Positions 12,401-24,400 of a stretch of 64,000 bases of DNA are shown here, piece by piece. The stretch covers positions 4,158,363 through 4,222,362 of the forward strand of contig NC_020175.2 in the NCBI RefSeq assembly GCF_000224145.3, read 5' to 3'. The notes beneath the pieces were generated by a model that worked only from the letters and a program-made list of their open reading frames with translations, was not told the DNA's origin and made no database searches. The position numbers were made by a program, and so were the translations under genes. The DNA is from Ciona intestinalis (Eukaryota; Chordata; Ascidiacea; Phlebobranchia; Cionidae). How positions within the stretch are numbered: the stretch's first letter is position 1; each line of letters starts with the position of its first letter.

Positions 12401-15400
12401 GGCGGCTGCGAGGTGATCAACGCACGACCACCTTTCTTCCATAATCGGGAAACTTCGTAAATCTCCTGGAGTTCGTGAAAAAGGATGTTAATTACATGTG
12501 TTAAGAGTTTATTATGGTAAGTTGGTACAAAGTTTGCTAAAACAAATATTTTTCTGGGAAAAAGGTTGTCCGAGCTAATTTTTTCCACTAATTTGAAAAG
12601 TTGAAAATTAAAAGTATTGAAAATTGCAATAATACAACAAAAAAAGAAAAAACTCACTAGAAACAGCGTAAAAAAACTGTGTTGGGCTCTGGCTAACTCT
12701 GGTCTATTTTATTTTATATTGGTAGGAGGTGCATTGGATTTAAACCAGATTTGACCCGGGTCTAAATCCTAGGTACTGGCGTGCCTTTGTGTAGGACTAC
12801 TCATATAATATACAAACAAATGAAATTAGGTAAATATTCGTGTTAAAATAATGAACCACATTTAGAATCTACCAACCTTCCAGTTTTCAATGGATATTGT
12901 TGCAAGTTTGTTTAGAGTTAAAACATTTTCGAACGCGCTGAATCGACTCCCAGGTGACATGGTCACTTCTTTCAATACAGTGGTGGTTTTCTGGGAAGGG
13001 GGTATTATCATTTATGTTAAAGGAGTTTTTTGAGTTATAAATATAAATAAAACAAAGCATTTTAGACCCATTATCCTATAGTTTTTTTAAATTAAAAGTT
13101 ACTGTGTTCAGACACACCTAAACAAAAAATACACATTTTGTTATAAATTTATAGGAAAAAAATCTTTTTTTTTTTCGATATAAATAGTATAAGAGTTTTT
13201 ATTATTTTTTAATAAAAACTTACAATACAAAAAAGTTTTAAAAATATTTCCTAATAATTTACTTTTAAAAATAAGATGTTTAATTTAATTATAATGTTAT
13301 ATTTAAAAATTATTGTAAAAATGAGATTTTTAATATATTTACGGTGTCGTTATTTGTAGTTGGGGAGATGAAGACTGACGGCGGGGGCTGGTGGTGTTTG
13401 CTCATTTGTCCTCCACTTGCATCCGATATCAACGAGGATCGGAGAGGGGCTCGCTGCTGTTGGAGGCGGGAAGACTTTCTTGATGCTGGAGGAGGAGAGG
13501 AAAATGAAGAGGTTTATAATCAGGTATCATATTATAATTGGAAGAATGGAGTAAAAGAGCAAATTTTTAGTTTTTTTAAACAAAAAATGAACCAAAATGT
13601 GTAGTGTAATTAGGAGTGGGGTAAAAGAGAAGATTCATAGATAAAAAGTGGTTGTATTGTAAATGTGATTGTTATAAATTGATTAAAAATTGTTTAAAAG
13701 AGGGCATATGTAAAGTTTAACTTTAAAAGAAATCTGGGGCAGAAATAATGGCAAAAATACAACTTTTGTAGGAAAAACAGAAATGTAGGAAAATTGTTAT
13801 TTTAGAGATAGAAAACTAAACAAAATCGGTTTGAGAAAAAAACCAAACATTATACAGGTTTGAGATAGAAAACAAACAATATACCGGTTTGAAATAAAAA
13901 ACAAACAGTATACCCGTTTGATCAGGAAGAGACTTCTTTGCCTTCTTAGGAAGATGAGGAACAGGATCAACCTCCGTGGGGTTGGAGCAAGGTTTGCGCT
14001 CCGAACAAATTGATGAACCGTCAACTTTCGATGATCTGGTGAAAAATATTTTCGTTTCAAATTTAAGTATTTATTGGTAAAAGAATCTTCTGGTAATTTT
14101 TCACTGTGCTGACTAACGCTTCAATGTCATTTTTAGGTCGCCTTAATCGTATGGGATCTATTATAAGAGTAACCTTATAAAGCAAATAAGAGTAACCTTA
14201 TAAAGAGTAACCTTATAAAGAAAAAAAATCTTATATCAATGGTGCATCACAAAGGTTCAACAACTTTTCCAATTGTGTTCAAACAATCCACTGTTAGTGT
14301 ATCAAAATATTGTAACCACCTGCAACCATCACACATCCCACAAACATTAGAACACGTTTCGCACACTCCACATCTTAAGCTCATCGTTTTCCTCTTCCCA
14401 GGAATGATCTTCTCTCTCCTAGGAACAGTGGACGGGAGGGAGGTCTTCGCTTTTGAGTCCTCTTCGCTTTCGGAGGATGTGAAGTCCGGGATGTGGACTG
14501 AAAGGATAAAAATATAAACAAAATGAAAATATACATATTTAGGATAAAAAAAAAGTGATTTGGTTGTGAGGCTCCCTATGATCACTTTTTTCAATATAAG
14601 AATTATAACTTGGAAACTAAATAATTTTATAGCAAATCTTAAATACATTTTCTTTGTATGCTGTTTCAGCTTTTTTAGTCTTAGAAACTCGACTGTCTTA
14701 GTGGAAAACAGAACTCAAATGCAAAATACCAAATGCAAGATTCCTAATCCAGAGTTATACAAGCAATCTCACCAAGATCTGAATTTTTCATTATTGTCTA
14801 AAAGTGAGAGAAATGCACCAAATCAATAAAGAAAAAAGCAAAAAAAACTTGAGAAAAATAGGAAAAAAATGCAAACCACGACTATTAACACACCTTTCAT
14901 CTTTTCAACCGCAGCAGCAATCTTCTCACGTTCTACTTTAGGTAGAGCACTAAGATGGGGAGTGGCATCTTCATTCTTAGCAAGGCTGTGTCCGGTTACT
15001 AAAGATGCTCTGAGAATATAAAGAAAAACATACTTATTGTTCAATAAATATAAGAAAATATAATATTGAAAAATTGTACGAAACATACAACAAAAAAAAT
15101 CTTTGTATTTGCTGCCAGGCCTATTACACTTGTTTTGAAAGCTTTTCTGTTATTTATTTATCGCTGTTTTAATGTCCTATATATGAAGCCTTCATGGGGG
15201 TGAATGATTTTTGCTTGATTTACCGTTGCCAGAAGATCTGTTAAATCGCTACAATATGCTTGCCAGCAACAGTTTATATGCTGCATCATATACAATGATC
15301 ATAGGCGTCGATTTTTTAAAGAAATTCATATTTTTTGGGGTGGCAAGACATTTTACAACCGCTGCGAAAAACGCGTTGTCAACAAAGAGAAAACATTCGC

Positions 15401-18400
15401 CCTTCGCGTGTGTGCGCGCGCACGTGCTTCCAACGAGTATCGTGCTGGAAAGCCCCGTTTTTGTTCGATTTTGTCTAGCGCGATGGAACGAATGCAAGTC
15501 CTTAGGTAACGTTTCAAAGAAACAGTTTATTAACAAAAAATGATAAAAACAGAACGAAAAAATAATACAAACACAAAGAACTACAGTCAAATAAATAATT
15601 TAAGAACCAAACCGGTTTCGTCGAGTTTGCGTTNNNNNNNNNNNNNNNNNNNNNNNNNNNNNNNNNNNNNNNNNNNNNNNNNNAGAACAACAACAGCTTT
15701 GGTCTTCATTAAGATGTAAAAACGAGAATTCCTCAAACCAATGACGTTGCGCACTTCTTCCAGACCCATCTTTTGGCATGAGTTGAGGTAAAACTTGTTT
15801 TTCGGGCAAGCACAAGTCGGACGGTTTTGAGGCACATCGATGCTGGCTAGTGATCTCCGTCACGTGCGATAGAGGCACCGGTGCCGACGAAGCCAACTCA
15901 GTTGCACTTACTTGACTTACACTACCTTCACTACATTTTCTTTTTTTCGCCGGAGAGAAAAAAGCTTCCATACTCGGCTGACTCATGTTTTCACGAACGC
16001 GGTTATCAATAGTTCGCGATAAATCAGTTTATTACAGATAAATATTTTATTGTAGTATAGTTTTCATATATACTTTTACTATAAACAAAGCCCCATTGTT
16101 GCGTGTTTAATATACTTTATGAAAGCATGCGTATGGCGCATGCCAGTTAAGGTTCAAAGTCCAAATCCAACGAAACAATAGGCTGTATTTCGTCATAATG
16201 CCATTTTTAATGTTGCAAAACCATACGGTGAGACGTTTTTGATCGTAACGAACGTTTACTTCGAACGAACTTAATCGCGTAAATGCGACGACGCCAATAC
16301 AGCGTTAGGTTTTCTGCCATCCTAGGCATTCAAACTGGGGTGGCATGCCACCCCTGCCACCCCGGAAATCGACGCGTATGACAATGATAAAAACACAAAA
16401 AATATTTTTTCTAAATCAAATTATAAAATACCCACCTTCTGCTGACATGTTTTATCCTTGGCCCCCTTCCCTTAGTATCTGGTGTTGTCTTTTTTTTGCT
16501 CGATTTTGACGACTTTGTCGATTTTGCTCCTGGCTCTTGCTCTGTTGATCCAGATGATGAAGGAGGAAGATTATTCTTCTTGGAGGAGAAGTGATGAGGA
16601 GCATCGGAAGACGAAAGATTACCGTTACATAATCCGTTCTCAAGAACTTCAAGAACAGGAGCTGGGAAAAGATTAAAATTGCACCATAAAAAATTACTAA
16701 TAAAATAGAAAAAAATGTATAGTAGGGTGGGGGAAGATGGGACACCTTTTTATTCTATTTTCTAGTCCCATTTAGTAGTAAACAAAGAACATTCAAAGAA
16801 TTATGAAACTATATCTTCACGACTCCCATAGACCATTGTTAATTGTTTAAAACACTATCAGGATATTTAGATATTCTGTGCTAAAGGTGTCCCATCTTCC
16901 CCCATCCTACTATATAATCTGATACTTCATTTAAAATGTAATAAACTCATACAGCGCCATGGGGGTTTAAGGGTATGGCGACTCCCCCTCCGTTTAAAAA
17001 GATTAATGAATTTAGTAAATTAAAACCCAAGATTGTATAATTTCTTAATTTGGAAAAAAATTAAAGAAAAAAAGATGATTTTGACTTACTCTCTGCATCT
17101 TCAATAATGTCCGGATGTGCAGCTTCATCCCATACAGGGACTGCTCCGAAGAGATGATAAGCTTGCTTCCTTGGAGGACTGATGTTTAACTCTTGATCTG
17201 AGAAGAAGATCAGATTAATGGAAGAAAAAAGAAATTATTTTTCCAATATTTTTGAATTTTGTATTATATTTGAATGGGAGACTGAAGATGACATTTAGGC
17301 GATATATATATTTTTGTTAAACAATTTTTTGTATATAATTTTTGTCTGTTATGTTTTCGTAGCACTAGATCCTTACTGTATTTCTTTACACAAGAACCGT
17401 GTAACTCTATGAGCACCAGATCTGGGTCAGGTTTGCGGAATTTATTACAGTTACTAATTTTAAGTTTTATAAATAGTAAGAATTATAAAATGAAGGCAAT
17501 GAATGTAGGAGGCCTCACCACTTTCAGAGGAGCTTGGTCTTCTTATTTTTTCCGGTTTCTTCATTTTTACCATTCCGTCATTAAACTTTTGTTTGGCTGT
17601 AAATATGAATAAAAAAATATAAACATGAAAACAAAATTTGGAAAAAAAACAGGTTTTTTGACGTTAAAAATTTGTTGTGTCTTGCCCAAGAACACTTATG
17701 CCTATCACTATTAGTGTCGATTATCAAACCAATGTATTTATAGCTAAAACACGATTCTAACAACGCACTCACCCATCTTTTTACCAACTTTTACCACAAA
17801 TTCAACAATTGGAAGATTTTTATTGAGAAAATATTCTCGTCCCGCTTCGGTCAGTACAGGGCGCAAGTGAGGCAACACATCTTCTCGAACCTTTATTTAA
17901 ACAAACAAATATTTTAACTTAAAAATATGAACAACAAATTTCTAAATCCATTTATCTGATATTTGTTTGAAAAAATGTCCCCAAAAAATGAGAACATTAG
18001 TTGAAAAAATTTTATTACTGTAAAATGAACACTTTTATTATAAAGAAAAAAATTAAAAATATGTATAGTAGGGCGGGGAAGATGGGACACCTTTTTATTC
18101 TATTTTCCTGTCCCGCTTAGTAGTAAACAAAGAAAATTCAAAGAAATATAAAAATGTATCCTTACGCCTCCCATTGACCATTGGTAATTGTTTAAAACAT
18201 GATCAGGAAATCTGAATAATTTTGTATAATAGCCCACCCTACTATATATATATATATAGTCTTATACAGAGCAACATACGGTGTTTGAAACGATGAACCC
18301 TCTGGCGCAGATTGACTTGAACTTTGCACGAATAGCAACATTATCATGTGAAATATGGAATCGATACATGTTGTAGATTTTGGTCCATTCACCGAGACCA

Positions 18401-21400
18401 AGGTAGGCAATACCATGGAGTATGTTATGTATCTCCCAGATTTCCCAACGAAGCTGAAAAAGTCACAGAAAACGTTTAGTTGTTTGTTAATTTTTGAATT
18501 GTTTAACTATTAATTGTTTTTAAATATAAAAAATCTTTTTTACAGCATTTTGATATAATTTTTATCTAACCAATAGGTTTTTAGAAGCAATTTCCAATAC
18601 AAAAATCATTTATAAGAATTAAATATATATATATATATAAATATAAATACTTTTTCTAGCACACAATATTTTTTATTTTTTTCTATACTTTACTACTATA
18701 ATGTTTAATATGATATATTACTGTTATTAATTTATAAAGAAACCAATATGTCCATTATTATACAGTATAATGAGTACATAGTATACTAGGTAGCACAAAA
18801 TAATTGAATATAGCTTTAGTACCTTAACCTGTCTTTTCCTTGGTTTAAGCAAAGTCATAAACACACGTTCTGACACCCCAAGGTAAACGTCATGATCAAC
18901 AATTTTGTTTTTATTCACAGATTTGTTGCTACTTTGTCCTGTGTGTGGTTGAATATTAATTAAATGGTGTAGAAGTTATTTAGAAACAGTAAAGATCCTT
19001 TTTTTCAGTATCTTGGTAAAATTATTTGTGTAATTTTTTTAATTTTGAACCCAAAGTAAAATGCATTTAAAAAAACGATTAAACATTTAACACTTTTAAA
19101 ATTTTTAAGCGTAAAGTAAAATATAGGTGACATAGTTAAAATGTAGTTAAAGGAATAGCCTAACGGAGAACCTCATAGATTAATGTGTTGTATGGTTCGA
19201 AGTATTATTTTAGCTGTGCTTGTTAATTAAACCTTTTAAAATAACAGCAGAGTAAGTAGCTGCTAAAGGTACAATAACTAAGCCCTGCTGCTTGCAGGCT
19301 ACACGTTTAATTTTAAACATTATAGCAAGCATTATACTTTTAAATAATACTGTGTTTGTTTAGAATAGATTGTTTAACATACATAATTTTGTAATAAAGA
19401 AAAGGGCTTACCATTTAACTGGGTCCCAAATATCCTAATATCACTACACGCTTCACCAACTGAAATATAGAAGCAAAAACATAATATTGAGAACTTATAA
19501 AACACAAAATATCATCCAACAAAAAGATAACATAAATTTTTTTATGACAAAAACTTTGTCTTACCTGGTGGGGCAGTTACAAGTTGTTCCTAAAAAGAAA
19601 AAAAAGTTATTTTTTTGGTAATAAGTTTGAGAAATTGAGATAATAATATGTGATGATGTATGTGTGTCTGCATATTAGTAGTGAATATAAAATATTATTA
19701 AATTATAAAATTTGATATTCTGCTGGTATTTTCACAGGACTGTAACAAGTAAATAGAAGTTTTTAGTAAATAAATTTATTTTTTTAGCAAAAGAGCAATT
19801 TACTAGAAAATTTACCCTTATAAAGTGCAACAAATAATCCAAAAAAAAAGTTATAATTAAAATAAATACAAACAAAAGATAAAAATATATTGAAAAAAAT
19901 TCAACTTAGAAAAAAGTACAAAAAGAAGTTAAAAAAATTTATATAAAGAAAAAAATTACAAAATAGAGCAAATAGGTGGTTGGTGCCATATGTGCTTAGT
20001 CTCCCATGTATTGTAGGTTACCTTGTTAATATACGCACGACCAGCAGATCCAAGATGGCAACTCACATTATGAGTGAGACCTCGAACTTTAAGCTCTAAT
20101 GGCGAGAAAACAGTAACGTTCGGGTTGTCGCTTAGTTTTGGTTTTAGTTGGAGTAGGGTGGAACTTTTTACCTGTATTGAGGGATGTGTATTAGTAAGGG
20201 TGTAGGAAAACGCTGGCCTGAGTTACTGATCTCATAGCATGCAGTAGTAAGTCACACATAAATTGAAAACAAAAAAGCAACATAAGTTTCAAGAGAATAT
20301 AATGGTATTCTCGCTAGTTTGGGTTTCAGTTAAATTAGAATCGCATTTTTGTTTGGATTTAAAATTCAGTTGTGGTGGATTAAATAATACATATTAATAT
20401 ATATTATATATATATATATATTTGTGTTTTTATTTTCAAAGTGACTTACTAATTACTATAGATTTTTACTATTATCATGACTCATGAGAAAATAAAACTA
20501 TTGCTAACACCACTAAAGTTAACAATACCTTGAACTCTGCATTTAGAATACCAAGACTTCTGCACTTGAGTGCCTTTTGCCGAACACTCAACCAGTCTCT
20601 ATGTCCATCCTTAAAGTCATAATGTCGTGCCACTGTTGTCCAGGAGTTACCAAATGTATGGCTACCATGGAGAATGTTGTGAATTTCCTGTGCTGACCAT
20701 GCCTGATTGAACAAATGAATGTAACTTTTTTATCTCCGCCTGGCCGGAAAACGACAACGACAGTCTTATAGATGTTCTGTTTCATACACTTCGTGCCCGC
20801 TAAAGAGTTACCACTTAAAGAACTTTTTGTGTGATTTTTCGGTTTTGTGTGAATGTATAATTTGGACAACTGGTATAACAGCTGCCTACATAATGTAACG
20901 CGATAATTTAGGCCTAAAGCCCAGGTCCCATGGTGCGTCTTACTGTGGGACCACATCCATATAGAATGCTTACTTTTATATAGATATACAAAATTTATAA
21001 AATCACTCTAATTCAGTGCATAAAAAGAGGGTTGGAAAAAATAAGTGTAAATACATGTAATAATATATATCTTGCGACAAAATGAAAAGGACTGCTATAT
21101 GGTACCTATTACGATCAAACGCTTGAAAAACAGCTATAGTTCTGTTAGGCATATGTTGGTAAACTGTCATTGAAAAATATTGCATTAAAAGTGCATCAAA
21201 ATCATTGCATTAAAAATGATGATTGTACAATTATGTGAGACCTAAGAATGTAATTCTGTGGTCAACAGATAGCGACATATAATCAATATAAGGAGTGGTG
21301 AAATAGACTTACTTCTGTATTGTCTCCCGCATATCTCTCACTTAATGGCTTGCCAATCTTCTTCCATATATGGTCGGGAAAAAGTTCCGGTTCCTCCTCA

Positions 21401-24400
21401 GTGACTTCAATAGTTTCAGGAATATTTTCGCTCTGTTGCGATTTTGAACCACGTTTTTTAGAATTTGGCTGAAACATTTTAAAACAGGATAACGGTTTTT
21501 ATATGAATATAATGTGGTTATGGAGTTTGTCTATTAATCTAGGCAAATTAATAAAAAAGCTACTGCATAAACGCCACAACAAATTTTAAAGTTCTAATGT
21601 AACTATCTCAAGTCTGAACCCAATATCTCAAGTCTGAACCCCAATTTCAAATCAAAAACATTGCTTTTTGTGCAAATTATAAAGTGGCAAAAACTAACAT
21701 TATACCAGATTTTAACTTTTCAGAATTTTTAGGTATTTAATGTAAAAGTACAGAATTTAAAAGTTTCTGATTCAGTGCCAAGTAATACATAATTATCTGA
21801 TAAATTATGACTATAAAATATCAGTCTTTTCCATGTCAAATTATACAGTTTACTGTGCCAAATTCACAAAAATACATTTATCAACCCAGTAGATGTAAAA
21901 CTCTTACTCACAGCTTTAAATGTTGCTTCCTTTATAAAAGAAGAACTCATGTTATTTGGATCTTCATCACCAAGAATAAGAGTCTCAGATGACGTTGGAT
22001 GTTTAAATCGAGCTCTCTTTATTAATCTTCTTGCGTGGCTGTGACTGTGAGCTTGAATAACAACAAAATTTAAAGCTTATAAATGGGACAAATTATTTTC
22101 TGCGTAGATATAATATACTTGCATGGCTCTGACTAGGAACTACTAAAACAATATGCAGGAATTTAAGGATTAAAAATAATTTTAAAGCTTGGAAAATGGG
22201 ACAAATTGTTTGATATATATACTGTGCAGATTATTATAAATTTGTTATATATAGTAGGTTGGGGTAAGATGGTCTATGTTTTTATTCTCTTTTATCATCT
22301 GGTTTGGGAGTAAAGAAAGAATATTTTCAGAATTATTTAACCAATCAGTTCAAAAAGTGCGTTGTTGATTGTTAAAAACATGATTACGAAAGATGGGATA
22401 TTATGTTCTAACGTTATCCTTCTTATAATATTTATACATGTATATATATATTTTTTTTATTTAAAGATAACCACACATAGATAAGCCAAAATTTGCACTT
22501 TGAAGACAAGATTTTATAAATAATCTTTTTTTATTAAAGCTATATTTATGCTCATTGTGATGAATAATTAATTTATAAAAGTTCATTCCTGCATATTTAA
22601 ATAGAATGAATCAGAGAAGAATTGCGTCATAGTTTTGCTGAAGTTTTGGAATATTTTTTGGTGACAAAAATTGGAGTGGGATTTATATGTTTTGCTTTTC
22701 AAGCCTAAAACAGCTTTAACTCTGCTGTTAGGTGCCTAATTAAACGAGCAGAGCCAAAGTATAAAGTATTTAACACATTAAACAAAGCTTCACTTTGTTT
22801 TACAGCTATGAAAGTAACTATAATTTAGCAAGATTTTATGCAAAATTTAAAAAAAATTATGTTGGCTAACTTATGGGCCTTTTAATTGGGTAATGAGCCA
22901 ACTATAACCTAAATACCATAGGGTCCAGAGCATGACCCCCTGTAGGGTCTCACCAATACAGAATAAAAACCAACCTTTTCTGTTGATTTCTTTAAATCTT
23001 GAGCCCGATTTTGATCGACCAGAAGTGTTTGAGTTATCCGATAAAAATGTTGGTTGTTTTATTAAAGGTTTCCTTTTCTTGGATTCCGGTGATTTTTGGG
23101 AGATGCCAGTCTTTGTGGGGGTGAGGGGCTCGGCAATTTGAGATTCTTGTCGAGAAATATTGACACTGCAACTGCTGGAGCTTGAAATCAGGTCAGAAGT
23201 TGAAGGTGAGAGACTTGCGCTGTTGGGTAAAGGTTTTATGTTGTTATAGTATGGTGGGGGAAGATGGGACACCTTTTCATTCTATTTCCGCATCCCATTT
23301 AGTAGTAAACAAAGAACATTCAAAGATTTATTAAACCGTATTCTCATGACTCCCATAGACTGTTGATAATTGTTTAAAACACGATCAGAGTATTTGGATT
23401 TTATGTGCTAAAGGTGTCCCATTTCCCCCCACAGTACTACATGGGTAATTACAATTTAGTTTGAGATTGAGCTTAAGACACAAAAAAGCTCCAAAAATAC
23501 TTTTTAATTTTAATGTCTATAGGTTACAAACATTTTAAATAGTAATATATTAAGAAGAAATTATCAAGTTACAGGTTTTTAAGGTGTTTTAGTGAAAAAT
23601 GAAAAGCTTCTACAGATTTATAAACTATTAATCAAACTTAAAAGCAAGATATACCTAAAAAATCTGTAACTTTGTATTAATTTTATAAAACATCATTAAC
23701 ATTTATTGGATATAAAACATAGATTGCTTCTAAATAAACTTACGGTGGTGTATTCTCCGTGGTATGCTGGTCAACCAAATATTTGCGATTTGCTTTTATA
23801 ATTCTTGATGACCGTGCACTTTTACTAGGAAGTATAAACGCTTTCTGTGGAAATATTAAGCATTACGTTCCTAAGTATATAACATGCTATTAAGAGCTGG
23901 TATATTAATATGGTATAATTCACTATCATAAGATCGCAACCAATAAAGTAAAACATATAATAACCTTCTATTTCTCATAGGCATCACATTTTTTAATTTT
24001 ATTAAAATCTGGGATGACATTGCTAAAATGCAGTTACACTCAGTCATCAAACAGTATAAACTTTATTATTATTGTGACTAATTTAGTATATATGGCTATT
24101 CTCATTCGCATAGACACATACATAATAGCAGGGTAAAAGCAAATTTTTAAAATCTTGGAGACTTGACATCCCTAACATTAAGCCTATGCTATTCCTACCT
24201 TTGTAGTTTTCTGTTTAGTGGGTTGAGCAGGCAAGCCTTGTTCTTCAACGTTTCTTTTATTTTGTCGATTAGCTCGAGCAAGTAAAGCTTTAGCGATAAC
24301 ATGCGGGTGGCCTGCCCCCTTTCTATTTCCACCCACTTCGTCAAAATCTCGGGACACCTGTATTTTATATTGAAAAGTTAGATATGTATACACAGCCAGA

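Noticed and set aside
12217..12657. 146-residue frame beginning MSFFFFCC upstream of PHD1
   Set aside because: The N-terminal part is intron: a splice acceptor (GAACTCCAG) precedes EIYEVSRLW, and only the part from 12465 down is coding.
14247..14319. Extension of the CXXC exon to an in-frame stop (WLQYFDTLTVDC...)
   Set aside because: The donor at GGTTGCAG/GTGGTT gives the phase required by exon 23, which supplies the last two cysteines. An alternative isoform cannot be excluded.
16452..16745. Minus-strand frame starting MSHLPPPYY
   Set aside because: The Met and first residues come from a MITE terminus; the same start appears at 23272 for the same reason. The true exons begin at acceptors inside.
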